Assembly (NCBI RefSeq): GCF_000455485.1
Contig: NZ_CBQR020000009.1
Location: 1 to 64,000, forward strand
Origin: Gorillibacterium massiliense
GTDB lineage: Bacteria; Bacillota; Bacilli; Paenibacillales; NBRC-103111
DNA: 64,000 nt
Direction of reading: 5' to 3'
In this document: positions 8,709-17,550 of the stretch, piece after piece
Position numbering within the stretch: position 1 is the first letter of the stretch
Layout: the number at the start of each line of letters is the position of its first letter
The notes under the pieces: model-generated
What the model was told of the DNA's origin: nothing
Databases searched by the model: none
What the model saw: only the letters and a program-made list of their open reading frames with translations
Program-made: the position numbers and the translations under genes

Positions 8709-8828
8709 CACCGTTCAGGCCGCATGATTACGATCCGAAAGCAATAAACAGATCATCTTGCATGGATAACCCGGCATACTCTGAGTCATCCTAATTTCAA
8801 TCATCAGTCTGACATTGGGGAGGATGGA

Positions 8829-8987
8829 ATGATGAAAGAGTTTTTCTGGCAGTATTTCTCAAGATGTGGAAACCTTGACGCGTATTTATTGTATAAGGAA
8901 TCGGAGCAAAGCGGAATTGAACCGGTGGAACTGGCGGAAATGACGGTTCAGGAGCTGGAGACGGGAGATCGGGAAACGCTGCAGTAA
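8829..8987 (+). CDS. yqzL: YqzL family small protein
   Basis: 52 residues (MMKEFFWQYFSRCGNLDAYL...), preceded by TGGGGAGG. The start is ATG 8829 or the adjacent ATG 8832. The N-terminal pattern F-W-x3-F-S-x2-GN-x3-YLL and the position between era and recO identify it as YqzL, a short conserved Firmicute protein of unknown function. The remainder is an acidic tail. Confidence 0.85.
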   Translation: MMKEFFWQYFSRCGNLDAYLLYKESEQSGIEPVELAEMTVQELETGDRETLQ

Positions 8988-9011
8988 TGAGCAGGATTGG
9001 GGACAGGTCAC

Positions 9012-9761
9012 ATGCTTCATCGAACGGAAGGGATCGTTATCCGCTGTCTGGACTATGGGGAAGGACACATCATTTTATCGCTGCTAACCGAACAACTGGG
9101 TAAAGTCAGCGTCATGGCCCGGGGTGCCAAAAAAGCGAATAGCCGGCTTGCCGCTTGCGCACAGCCCTTTACATATGGGGATTATGTGATTTACCGCGGC
9201 GGTGGAGGAATGGGGACCTTGAATCAGGGAGAGACGTTGGACTCCCGGCGGATGTTGCGGGAAGACTTGCATAAAACTGCCTATTCCGCTTATATCGCGG
9301 AGATGGCGGATCGCCTTCTTCCGGAAAACGAACCGAATAGCATGCTTTTCCATCAATTGAATGCGGCGCTAGCCGCTATTGATGAGGGCAAAGATGCGGA
9401 GATCGTCATCGCGATTATGGAGATGAAGATGCTGGCATTGGCAGGGTATTTGCCGCAGCTTACCGAATGCGTTTCTTGCGGCAGCGACCAAGGAGAGATG
9501 CGGGTGAGCATAGCACAGGGCGGGATTCTATGTCCCCGCTGCTACGGCAGGGACCCTGCCGCACTTCATGTTACTCCTGCCGGGCTCCGACTCCTGCGGC
9601 TGTTCCAACGGATGGATTTGCGCCGGTTGGGAGCTGTGCAAGTGAAACCGGAAACCATCGTGGAGATTAAAGCAACGATGCGGGCTTTTATGGACATGCA
9701 TCTCGGCACAAAATGGAAATCGAGGGATTTTCTTGATCAAATGAAAAAGTACGGAATTTGA
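9012..9761 (+). CDS. recO: DNA repair protein RecO
   Basis: 249 residues from ATG 9012, with a GGGGACAGG site upstream; the frame is open to TTG 8997. An N-terminal OB fold (TEGIVIRCLDYGEGHIILSLLT) is followed by a helical domain and a four-cysteine zinc site (C153, C156, C174, C177). RecO loads RecA onto SSB-coated single-stranded DNA together with RecR. In B. subtilis glyQ and glyS follow recO; here they are absent and ppsR is next. Confidence 0.95.
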   Translation: MLHRTEGIVIRCLDYGEGHIILSLLTEQLGKVSVMARGAKKANSRLAACAQPFTYGDYVIYRGGGGMGTLNQGETLDSRRMLREDLHKTAYSAYIAEMADRLLPENEPNSMLFHQLNAALAAIDEGKDAEIVIAIMEMKMLALAGYLPQLTECVSCGSDQGEMRVSIAQGGILCPRCYGRDPAALHVTPAGLRLLRLFQRMDLRRLGAVQVKPETIVEIKATMRAFMDMHLGTKWKSRDFLDQMKKYGI

Positions 9762-9856
9762 GAGAAATGAAACCGGTTGACCGTTTGAACTATTCATTAT
9801 ATCTTTTAACTTGCCGATATAGGACGTACAGGAATGAATACCGTTTATCGAACCAG

Positions 9857-9878
9857 ACTCCGCCTTTTTGGTCGGAGT
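9857..9878 (+). other. Hairpin between recO and ppsR
   Basis: ACTCCGCC and GG-CGGAGT form a stem with one bulged T and a T5 loop. Only TTT follows, so termination would be weak. The 165-base gap otherwise holds nothing I recognise; no T-box or glyQS remnant is visible. Confidence 0.35.
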
Positions 9879-9926
9879 TTGACTTTGCCCGGACGGTATA
9901 TTTTAACAGGACAGGCGTGAATCATT

Positions 9927-10754
9927 ATGGTTATGGATTCCGAGAGAGAGATGACCCCAACGGTTTATGTGGTATCCGACTCGGCTGGGGAAACGGCGGA
10001 ATCAGTTGTACGGGCCGCTGCCATCCAGTTCTCGCCGGCTGCCGTAGACATTCGCAGAGCCACTTTCATCCAAAACCGCGAAGGGATCGATCAAGTGATT
10101 GAGGCCGCCCGGAAAACCGGCGGAATGATCGTCTTTACGCTTGTGGTGCCGGAACTCCGGGACTATTTGCTGGAGAGATCCGTGCTATATAAAATCGTCT
10201 GCATGGATTTGCTCAGCCCGATTATTTACAATTTGGAAAATATCCTGAACCGGAAATCCCGGCATGAGCCTGGGATGATCCATGAGCTGGATGATGATTA
10301 TTTCAAGCGAGTGGAAGCCATCGAATTTGCCGTCAAATACGACGACGGGCGTGATCCGGCAGGCGTGTTAAAAGCGGATATCGTGTTGGTAGGCGTTTCC
10401 CGAACTTCGAAAACGCCGCTCGCCATGTATTTGGCCAACAAAAAATATAAGGTTGCCAACGTTCCGCTTGTACCGGAGCTGAAGCCCTTTAAAGAACTGT
10501 TCACCATTCCCCAACATAAAATTGTCGGATTAAAAATAAGCACCGAAAAGCTGAACGCCATCCGCAAAGAAAGACTGAAGGCACTTGGCCTTCATGGGGA
10601 TGCGAGCTACGCAAGGCTGGAGCGCATCGAGCAGGAACTGCGTTATTCCGAAGAAATCATGACTCGATTAGGGTGCCAGGTCATCGATGTATCCAACCGG
10701 GCGGTAGAAGAAACCGCTGGTTTCATTCAGGAAATGTTCAGGTCGGGTCTTTAG
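9927..10754 (+). CDS. ppsR: Pyruvate, phosphate dikinase regulatory protein (kinase/pyrophosphorylase)
   Basis: 275 residues. The nucleotide-binding loop GVSRTSKT (156-163) and the N-terminal VYVVSDSAGETAESVV are diagnostic of the DUF299/PPDK regulator family. Such proteins phosphorylate PEP synthase or pyruvate phosphate dikinase using ADP, and remove the phosphate with Pi. The B. subtilis homologue is YqfL, usually next to ccpN, which is missing here. The start is ATG 9927 or ATG 9933; the ribosome site is weak. Confidence 0.93.
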   Translation: MVMDSEREMTPTVYVVSDSAGETAESVVRAAAIQFSPAAVDIRRATFIQNREGIDQVIEAARKTGGMIVFTLVVPELRDYLLERSVLYKIVCMDLLSPIIYNLENILNRKSRHEPGMIHELDDDYFKRVEAIEFAVKYDDGRDPAGVLKADIVLVGVSRTSKTPLAMYLANKKYKVANVPLVPELKPFKELFTIPQHKIVGLKISTEKLNAIRKERLKALGLHGDASYARLERIEQELRYSEEIMTRLGCQVIDVSNRAVEETAGFIQEMFRSGL

Positions 10755-10863
10755 GTTTTGCTCGCCAAAAAGCAGGAATTTATCTGCGGACAGGCGTATA
10801 TATAGATATCTGGTCCTTTATATTCGGATTTGACTGTAAATCGGACATTCGGAGGACGGCAAA

Positions 10864-11331
10864 ATGACAAAACGGCTGAAGATCGTTGTAGACGCCGATG
10901 CGTGTCCTGTCAAGGATGAGATCGTTGCAGCCGCTGCGGAATATGGAGCCGACGTGTGGATGGTCGCTTCTTATGATCATTATTTACCTCCACGAGAAGG
11001 CGTTCAAAACTTTCAAGTAGACCGATCGGACCAATCCGTCGATCTTTATATCGCCAACCGGTTATCAGCCGGCGATATTCTGATTACGCAAGACTTTGGA
11101 CTCGCGGCTATCGGTATCTCCAAGGGTGCCGTCGTGTTATCCAATCGGGGTCAAATCTATACGGATAAAACAATCGGTTTTCTGCTGGAAAGACGCAATG
11201 AGCAAGCGCGAATCAGGCGCGGAGGCGGGCGCACCAAGGGTCCGCGGGCGATGACCAAGGATGATCGTCATTTTTTTCTACATACATTGACAAAAGTTTT
11301 GTCTGGTACAGCAGGAAATTTCGTCACCTAG
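10864..11331 (+). CDS. yqxD: YaiI/YqxD family protein (DUF188)
   Basis: 155 residues from ATG 10864 with GGAGG upstream. The family hallmarks VVDADACPVKDEI, DILITQDFGLA and GRTKGPRAMTKDDR are all present. The fold is thought to be PIN-like, with conserved acidic residues suggesting a nuclease, but function is not demonstrated. It sits just before dnaG as in B. subtilis. Confidence 0.93.
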   Translation: MTKRLKIVVDADACPVKDEIVAAAAEYGADVWMVASYDHYLPPREGVQNFQVDRSDQSVDLYIANRLSAGDILITQDFGLAAIGISKGAVVLSNRGQIYTDKTIGFLLERRNEQARIRRGGGRTKGPRAMTKDDRHFFLHTLTKVLSGTAGNFVT

Positions 11332-11371
11332 GCGAATAGTAATACGTGTCGACGAGATGTAGGTGATTGAA

Positions 11372-13210
11372 TTGACAGGAAGCCGTATTCCCGATGACGT
11401 AATCGAGGCCGTATTGAAGCGGCACGATATCGTCGATGTCATTGGAAAATATGTTCATTTAACGAAGCAAGGGCACTACTTGAAAGGGCTGTGTCCTTTT
11501 CATTCGGAGAAAACCCCATCTTTCTCGGTCAATCCGGAGAAGCAGTTTTATCATTGCTTCGGATGCCAGGCTGGCGGTAATCTCATTCATTTTGTGATGG
11601 AGATCGAAGGCTTCTCCTTTCCCGAAGCCGTCAAGCAATTGGCAGAGGAAGCCGATATCCCTTTTGATTGGGAAGGTAACGGCATTAATCAGGAAAAGTC
11701 GGAGGAGCAGAAGGACCGGGACGCGCTTTATAGTGCTCATGAGTTCGCAACCAAGCTGTATCAACTGGTTTTGACCAATTATGAGCAAGGTCGGCCTGCC
11801 TTGGACTATCTCCGCAAACGGGGAATATCCCAGAAGTGGATCGATTTTTTTCAAATCGGCAGCGCTCCGGCGACCTGGGACCTTCTGGCGAAGCAGTTGG
11901 AAAAGAGAAGCTACTCCCTTCCGCTATGCGAGAAGGGCGGTCTTGTCTCAGCCAAGTCCGATGGCAGCGGGTATGTGGATAAATTTCGCGACCGCGTGTT
12001 GTTTCCCATTCATGATTTTAAAGGGAAGGTGATTGCTTTTGCGGGAAGAGCCATAGGGGATGTTCAACCCAAATACTTGAATAGCCCTGAAACGCCGTTA
12101 TTTAATAAAAGCCGCAATCTGTTCAACTTTCATCGAGCCAGACCGCAAATTCGCAAGACCGGACAAGTCGTTCTTTTTGAAGGCTTTATGGATGTGATTC
12201 GAGCCTGGGAGGCGGGAGTGGAGAACGGAGTCGCGACGATGGGCACCGCGCTCACGGAAGATCATGTGGCGATTTTGCGCAGAAATGCGCAAGAGGTAAT
12301 CGTGTGTTATGACGGGGACGCGGCGGGTCAAAATGCGGCCTACAAAGCTCTTGCTTTGTTTGACAAAGCGGGGATTGCGGCTAAGGTGGCTGTTCTACCG
12401 GAAGGCAAAGATCCTGATGAATTTATATCCGCATACGGGGCGGAGCGGTTCCGTCGGGAAATTATCGAGGGGGCCGTTACTACGGTTCGCTATAAGCTAC
12501 AATATGTTAGGAAAAATTTCAATCTCCGCAATGAGGACGGGCGGCTGCGTTATCTGGAGACTGCTGCTAAACTCATTGCAGAACTGAACTCTCCTTTGGA
12601 GCGAGATCATTATGCCAAAGAGCTTACGACCGAGCTTGCGGCAGATCCATCGGCTTTTAAACAGGAACTCCATCTTGCGAGACAAGAGCTTTTGCATAAT
12701 AAAGAAAAAAGGGATAATAATGTAAAAACGTGGAATAATGTAATGAATGATGGGGCCGGTGCGAAGCAGCCTGCAATGTTGAAGCGGGCGTATTTGCAGG
12801 CGGAAGTCCGTTTGCTCGCTGTCATGATGCATGATTCCGACGTTGCGGAGTATGTCAAGCAGCGGATCGGCGACCAGTTCAATTTGGATACCCACGCAGC
12901 CCTTGCCGCTTATTTATATGCTTATTATGCTCAAGGAAATCCTCCCGACATAAGCCGCTATCTTGCCACTCTACATGACGACAAGCTTGAAAGCGCTGCG
13001 GGAGCCATCTTAATGACGGACATTCAAGGGGTCAACTCGCAAGTTATTGACGATTATATCCGGGAAATTCGGAAAATACCGCAGCAAGCCGCTATAAAGA
13101 TAAAGAAAGAAGAGCAGGCCCAGGCGGTACTTTCAGGTGACATCATGAAGGCAGCACAGATCGGTAGTGAAATCATAGCCCTGGAACAGCAGTTGAACCA
13201 TGCAAAATGA
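11372..13210 (+). CDS. dnaG: DNA primase
   Basis: 612 residues from TTG 11372, chosen because AGGTGAT lies 5 bases upstream and the protein then starts at the family's usual position (...GSRIPDDVIEAVL). GTG 11363 is the alternative. The N-terminal zinc ribbon is CPFH...HCFGC (C41, H44, C62, C65). It is followed by the TOPRIM catalytic domain (FEGFMDV, CYDGDAAG) and a C-terminal helicase-interaction domain. DnaG makes RNA primers at the replication fork. dnaG and sigA form the macromolecular synthesis operon, separated here by 39 bases. Confidence 0.97.
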   Translation: MTGSRIPDDVIEAVLKRHDIVDVIGKYVHLTKQGHYLKGLCPFHSEKTPSFSVNPEKQFYHCFGCQAGGNLIHFVMEIEGFSFPEAVKQLAEEADIPFDWEGNGINQEKSEEQKDRDALYSAHEFATKLYQLVLTNYEQGRPALDYLRKRGISQKWIDFFQIGSAPATWDLLAKQLEKRSYSLPLCEKGGLVSAKSDGSGYVDKFRDRVLFPIHDFKGKVIAFAGRAIGDVQPKYLNSPETPLFNKSRNLFNFHRARPQIRKTGQVVLFEGFMDVIRAWEAGVENGVATMGTALTEDHVAILRRNAQEVIVCYDGDAAGQNAAYKALALFDKAGIAAKVAVLPEGKDPDEFISAYGAERFRREIIEGAVTTVRYKLQYVRKNFNLRNEDGRLRYLETAAKLIAELNSPLERDHYAKELTTELAADPSAFKQELHLARQELLHNKEKRDNNVKTWNNVMNDGAGAKQPAMLKRAYLQAEVRLLAVMMHDSDVAEYVKQRIGDQFNLDTHAALAAYLYAYYAQGNPPDISRYLATLHDDKLESAAGAILMTDIQGVNSQVIDDYIREIRKIPQQAAIKIKKEEQAQAVLSGDIMKAAQIGSEIIALEQQLNHAK

Positions 13211-13249
13211 CGAGGACGCATGCGAATCCGGGGAGGAGGGAGTAGATTT

Positions 13250-14380
13250 ATGGCGAACGACCAACATACTCAAGTGGATACGGAATTGACGGTTGAACAA
13301 GTAAAGGAACAGCTCATACAGATTGGGAAAAAGCGCTCCTCTTTGACCTATAAGGAAATTATGGAGCGGCTCGCTCCTTTCGATCAGGATCCCGATCAAA
13401 TCGATGACTTCTTTGAGCAATTGGGAGAACTCGGAATTGAGATCGGCAACGAAAATGACGAAGAAGACGATATGCCCATGAGCCGGAATCGGGAGGATCA
13501 TGACGGAGATGAATTCAGCTTCGAGGATGATCTGACTTTGCCTCCGGGCATTAAGATCAATGATCCGGTGCGGATGTATCTGAAGGAAATTGGCAGAGTT
13601 CCGCTTCTTTCCGCTGAGGAAGAAATTGAGCTGGCCATGCGCATCAATAACGGCGACGAAGAAGCGAAGCGCCGGCTGGCTGAGGCAAACCTGCGCCTTG
13701 TTGTCAGCATCGCAAAGCGTTATGTGGGCAGGGGGATGCTCTTCCTTGATCTGATTCAGGAAGGAAACATGGGTCTGATTAAGGCTGTAGAGAAATTCGA
13801 CCATAAAAAAGGCTTTAAATTCAGCACTTATGCGACATGGTGGATTCGCCAGGCCATTACCCGCGCCATTGCTGACCAAGCAAGGACGATTCGGATTCCG
13901 GTGCATATGGTGGAAACCATCAACAAGCTGATCCGCGTGTCCCGTCAACTTTTGCAGGAGCTGGGCCGCGAACCCACGCCGGAGGAAATCGCCAAGGAGA
14001 TGGAACTGAGCACCGAAAAAGTGCGGGAGATTATGAAAATCGCCCAAGAGCCGGTATCTTTAGAAACCCCTATCGGTGAAGAAGACGATTCTCATCTCGG
14101 CGATTTCATTGAGGATCAGGAGGCGCTTGCCCCGGCCGACGCCGCAGCCTACGAGCTGTTGAAAGAGCAGCTTGAGGATGTTCTGGACACTTTAACGGAA
14201 CGAGAAGAGAATGTGTTGAGACTTCGCTTCGGTCTTGACGACGGCCGCACCCGGACGCTTGAAGAAGTCGGGAAAGTATTTGGCGTTACCCGGGAACGGA
14301 TTCGGCAAATTGAAGCCAAAGCCTTGCGCAAGCTTCGTCATCCAAGCCGCAGCAAGCGACTGAAAGATTTTCTTGAATAG
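13250..14380 (+). CDS. sigA: RNA polymerase primary sigma factor SigA (RpoD)
   Basis: 376 residues from ATG 13250, with GGGGAGGAGGGAG upstream; the frame is open to 13220. Region 1.1 at the N-terminus is followed by region 1.2 ([16 protein letters not shown]), region 2 ([36 protein letters not shown]) and region 4.2 ([20 protein letters not shown]). It is the housekeeping sigma factor recognising TTGACA/TATAAT promoters. The region 1.1 to 1.2 linker is strongly acidic. Normal length for Firmicutes. Confidence 0.98.
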   Translation: MANDQHTQVDTELTVEQVKEQLIQIGKKRSSLTYKEIMERLAPFDQDPDQIDDFFEQLGELGIEIGNENDEEDDMPMSRNREDHDGDEFSFEDDLTLPPGIKINDPVRMYLKEIGRVPLLSAEEEIELAMRINNGDEEAKRRLAEANLRLVVSIAKRYVGRGMLFLDLIQEGNMGLIKAVEKFDHKKGFKFSTYATWWIRQAITRAIADQARTIRIPVHMVETINKLIRVSRQLLQELGREPTPEEIAKEMELSTEKVREIMKIAQEPVSLETPIGEEDDSHLGDFIEDQEALAPADAAAYELLKEQLEDVLDTLTEREENVLRLRFGLDDGRTRTLEEVGKVFGVTRERIRQIEAKALRKLRHPSRSKRLKDFLE

Positions 14381-14389
14381 AATCCAATC

Positions 14390-14423
14390 GATGACCTTTT
14401 GCTTCTGGGAGGGTCATCTTTTT
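14390..14423 (+). terminator. Intrinsic terminator after sigA
   Basis: GATGACC (14390-14396) pairs with GGTCATC (14412-14418) and is followed by TTTTT. It ends the dnaG-sigA transcript 10 bases after the sigA stop. Confidence 0.85.
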
Positions 14424-14484
14424 CCTTAAAAAAGGACTGCGCAAGTTATTGGTGCCTATTGTGATCCTGAAGGACGGTGTGCAT

Positions 14485-15312
14485 ATGGAAGAGGAGAGAC
14501 GGAAAATAATTGTCAAAGAGATTGAAGGCTGGCGCAGAAACCGTCTGCTGCCGGAGCAATACTGCGATTTCTTGGATAATTTATATAAGGATGAAGAGGA
14601 AGAAGACGGGGCTAAACAAATTTTGGGCTTGTCGGTTTCGAAAATTCGCAATGGTAAGCCGACTACTTGGCTTCTTCTGTTCGGACTCATTGGTCTCTTT
14701 TTCTATATTTTTTATTATTTTACTTCTTTTCCCTTTCCGATGCAAATTGCTATTCTCGCCTTAGCCACTCTTGCTTTTTTTTGGTTCGGCGTCAGGATAA
14801 GATATAAGAAGCCATCCCTATCGCTGTTAAATCTTTCTCTTGGGGCTTTAATTGCTCCGGTTGGCGGCAGCTATTTACTTGTCGAGAATGATGCCGCCAA
14901 ATGGACCATCGCCTTGGTTGTAGCGGGAAGCGCCTTGTTTTGGATGGTTACCGGCCTGACTTCACGCTTTCCGGTGTTTCATTTTGCCGGGTGGATCGCG
15001 ATGGGGTTTATCTATGGCTGGATACTGAGCGATAATATCCCAGAACCCGGTTGGGCGGGTTTGCAGATCAGCTGGCTTCCAGCAAGCGTACTGCTGGCCT
15101 GGTTTGGTTGGCTTATGCATCACAAGAGCAAGCAAACAGGAGGAGCACTTATGGCGGCTGGAGCCGTTCTATGGATTGCTCCGGAGCTGCACGGACTGTT
15201 TTTGACCGAGCTTTCACCTTGGATATTGCAAATGATCTTGTTTGCAAAGCTGGTGGCGGCAGCAACGGTTCTGTTTGCTTCAAGAAATAAATGGATCGAG
15301 TGGGTTGTCTAA
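14485..15312 (+). CDS. Polytopic membrane protein of unknown function
   Basis: 275 residues from ATG 14485 (AAGGACGG upstream); TTG 14449 is possible but less likely. A charged cytoplasmic N-terminus of ~60 residues (EEERRKIIVKEIEGWRRNRLL...YKDEEEEDG) precedes about eight hydrophobic helices (for example WLLLFGLIGLFFYIFYYF and ILALATLAFFWFGVRI). I recognise no catalytic motif. The N-terminal helix with acidic linker resembles small regulator-like domains, but no function can be assigned. It lies between sigA and trmK, ending one base before the trmK start, so it probably shares trmK's transcript. Confidence 0.7.
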   Translation: MEEERRKIIVKEIEGWRRNRLLPEQYCDFLDNLYKDEEEEDGAKQILGLSVSKIRNGKPTTWLLLFGLIGLFFYIFYYFTSFPFPMQIAILALATLAFFWFGVRIRYKKPSLSLLNLSLGALIAPVGGSYLLVENDAAKWTIALVVAGSALFWMVTGLTSRFPVFHFAGWIAMGFIYGWILSDNIPEPGWAGLQISWLPASVLLAWFGWLMHHKSKQTGGALMAAGAVLWIAPELHGLFLTELSPWILQMILFAKLVAAATVLFASRNKWIEWVV

Positions 15313-15313
15313 C

Positions 15314-16060
15314 ATGGTGATATTGTCAAATCGTTTGAAGCAAATTGCGGAGCGGGTACCGGCTGGCAGCAAGCTGGCCGATATCGGCTCCGATCATGCG
15401 TTATTGCCGGTTTATCTTGTGCAAAGCGGGGCGATTCCGGCTGCGATAGCCGGTGAAGTCAATCCCGGTCCTTACGCTGCTGCCATGCAGCAGGTGCGGG
15501 ATGCGGGGCTAACAGCCGCCATCCAGGTTCGCCGGGGAGACGGTTTATCCGTGCTTCAGCCGGACGAAGTAGAAACGATTACCATCGCCGGCATGGGCGG
15601 CAGTCTGATCGTGAAGATCTTAAGCGCAGGCGAGGATAAACTTGGTGTGGTGAAGCGGCTTGTTTTGCAGCCCAATGTAGGCGAAGAGTTTGTTCGCCGC
15701 TACCTGGTAGAGAAGGAATGGCTTCTCACAGAAGAAGCGATACTAGAGGAAGATGGCAAGATATATGAGATTCTTGTAGCTGAACGGAACAATGACGTCC
15801 AAAGGAAAAACGAACGGCTATATGATGCGAACCCGTCCATGCTGCTGAAAATGGGTCCGTTTCTTTTGCAGGAGGCTTCGCCTGTTTTCGTACAAAAATG
15901 GCACGGTGAAATCGCCAAGCTGGAGCGCATTTCCGAGCAGCTTGATGAATCGGAGCTTGCGGCGTCCAAGGCCAAGAAACAAGAACTGGACCGAGAGATT
16001 CAAACCTTGAAGGAGGTGCTGCTTGCATGTACGCAAAAGGACAAACCGTCATTCAGCTAA
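15314..16060 (+). CDS. trmK: tRNA (adenine22-N1)-methyltransferase TrmK
   Basis: 248 residues from ATG 15314, one base after the previous stop. The SAM-binding motif KLADIGSDHALLPVYLV, the GEVNPGPYAAA block and TITIAGMGGSLIVKIL are typical of the TrmK (COG2384) family. A C-terminal coiled coil covers about residues 200-240. The enzyme methylates A22 in the D-loop of tRNA. It overlaps yqfO by 34 bases, the usual trmK-yqfO pairing. Confidence 0.94.
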   Translation: MVILSNRLKQIAERVPAGSKLADIGSDHALLPVYLVQSGAIPAAIAGEVNPGPYAAAMQQVRDAGLTAAIQVRRGDGLSVLQPDEVETITIAGMGGSLIVKILSAGEDKLGVVKRLVLQPNVGEEFVRRYLVEKEWLLTEEAILEEDGKIYEILVAERNNDVQRKNERLYDANPSMLLKMGPFLLQEASPVFVQKWHGEIAKLERISEQLDESELAASKAKKQELDREIQTLKEVLLACTQKDKPSFS

Positions 16061-17142
16061 TGGAGCGGTTCGCTCCCAAGCAATATGCAGTGGAAGATGA
16101 TCGGATCGGACTGCAGGTGGGAACACTGTCTAAGCCGGTGCAAAAAGCGCTTATCGCGTTGGATGTGACAGAGGCTGTCGTGGAAGAGGCGATAAGCATC
16201 GGAGCGGAGCTTATTATCGCTCATCATGCGGTTATTTTCCGATCGCTGAAAAGCCTGCAAACCGATACCCCTGCTGGTCGGCTGTACGAGAAACTGATCA
16301 AGAACGACATTGCCGTATATATCGCTCATACCAATTTGGATGTAGCGGAGGGCGGGATGAATGATTTGATGGCAGATGCCCTAGATCTAACTGATACCTG
16401 CCCACTGGAGGAGGTTCATACCGATCGGCTGAAAAAGCTGGTGGTTTTTGTGCCCGTGAGTCACCATGAGAAGGTACAGGACGCGATTTTTCGTGCGGGA
16501 GCCGGCTGGATCGGCGGATATAGTCATTGCAGCTTTAACATAGCGGGAACCGGAACCTTCATGCCTCAAGAGGGAACAAAGCCTTTTATCGGCGAACAGG
16601 GGAATATGGAACATGCAGAGGAAATCCGGTTAGAGACGATTGTCCCCCATAGTATAGAACGCAAGGTGATCCAGGCAATGCTCAGAGCTCACCCCTATGA
16701 AGAAGTCGCTTATGACATCTATCCCTTGGATCTGCTGGGCAAAAGCTTTGGGCTCGGCCGTGTGGGCCGCTTACCGGCGGACTGCACCCTTGATCAACTG
16801 GCGGAAAAAGTAAAGCTTGCTTTTGATGTGCCATTTACCCGTGTCGTTGGGGACGGGCAGCAAGTAATCCGCAAGGTAGCCGTCCTCGGCGGCTCAGGGG
16901 CTAAATACGTGCGTCACACCCAGTTTGCCGGTGCCGATGTGCTCATCACCGGCGATATTGATTATCACACCGCTCAGGACGCCCTGGCAGCAGGGATTGC
17001 GTTGATCGATCCCGGCCATAACGCAGAGAAGATCGTCAAGGCGAAGGTCCGCGACTACCTGAATCAAGAGCTCCAAGCGCTGAAATCAGAAACCGAAGCT
17101 GTCGCCTCGCAAATCGACACCGAAGTGTTCCGGCTGGTGTAG
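16027..17142 (+). CDS. yqfO: Nif3-like dinuclear metal centre hexameric protein YqfO
   Basis: 371 residues from ATG 16027, with a strong AAGGAGGTG inside the end of trmK. Metal-binding motifs are IIAHHAVIF and YIAHTNLDVAEGGMN in the N-terminal half, and GDIDYHTAQDA with DPGHNAEK in the C-terminal half. The middle ~100 residues (LVVFVPVSHHEKV...HPYEEVAYDIYPL) form the PII/CutA-like insertion found in Bacillus YqfO. The protein forms a toroidal hexamer binding two metals; its substrate is uncertain (GTP cyclohydrolase I type 2/NIF3 family). Confidence 0.94.
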   Translation: MYAKGQTVIQLMERFAPKQYAVEDDRIGLQVGTLSKPVQKALIALDVTEAVVEEAISIGAELIIAHHAVIFRSLKSLQTDTPAGRLYEKLIKNDIAVYIAHTNLDVAEGGMNDLMADALDLTDTCPLEEVHTDRLKKLVVFVPVSHHEKVQDAIFRAGAGWIGGYSHCSFNIAGTGTFMPQEGTKPFIGEQGNMEHAEEIRLETIVPHSIERKVIQAMLRAHPYEEVAYDIYPLDLLGKSFGLGRVGRLPADCTLDQLAEKVKLAFDVPFTRVVGDGQQVIRKVAVLGGSGAKYVRHTQFAGADVLITGDIDYHTAQDALAAGIALIDPGHNAEKIVKAKVRDYLNQELQALKSETEAVASQIDTEVFRLV

Positions 17143-17161
17143 CGTTGAGAAAAAATCGTAG

Positions 17162-17315
17162 ATGAAAGCTGGGAAGCCGGTGAGGGGTATTGGCTTCGGC
17201 AGATCTTGAAATCGTGTCCTCTGATTGAACTTAATAATGGTGGTAAGGACAACGATTTCAAAGACTGCACGGAAACTCTTCGCTCAATACCCTATCCCCT
17301 CTTTCCCTTATTCAT
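17162..17315. repeat. Long imperfect palindrome (about 150 nt) between yqfO and rnpB
   Basis: The two arms pair in register: ATGAA, GGGAA, GAGGGG, GGTATTG (17186-17192) with CAATACC (17285-17291), and an inner stem GCAGATCTTGAAATCGTGTCCT against AGGACAACGATTTC-AAAGACTGC (17246-17268). The loop is about 25 bases. There is no T-run and no open frame. It could be a MITE-like remnant, a structured small RNA or an old REP-type element. Confidence 0.6.
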
Positions 17316-17366
17316 AGGAACGGAGGACATTTGGACTGAAGGAGCGTTAGCGCCCGCCATTACTAA

Positions 17367-17409
17367 CGGATTTCTTCCGCTATAATAGCGGCTATATTCA
17401 GGAAATCCG
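17367..17409 (+). repeat. Two-tier palindromic repeat, copy 1
   Basis: Outer arms CGGATTTC and GAAATCCG enclose a perfect inner palindrome CCGCTATAATAGCGG (17377-17391). A homologous copy in the opposite orientation lies at 53500-53539. A further small stem CGTTAG/CTAACG (17345-17368) precedes this copy. It is probably a dispersed palindromic repeat of this genome and lies just upstream of the rnpB promoter. Confidence 0.65.
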
Positions 17410-17507
17410 AAAACAACAGTGGCCGGAAGTTCAAATGGTCAGTAGTTCCCACGTCACGACAGTTTCATTTCACATATATCCGCTTAAGAGTTTCCACAAT
17501 TTCCGTG

Positions 17508-17536
17508 TTGCGCTACGTGCCGGAACGCTGTATACT
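17508..17536 (+). promoter_or_regulatory. rnpB promoter
   Basis: TTGCGC (17508-17513) and TATACT (17531-17536) are spaced by 17 bases. The predicted start near 17543 is just before the P1 helix of RNase P RNA. Confidence 0.7.
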
Positions 17537-17550
17537 ATTTGATTGTGATC

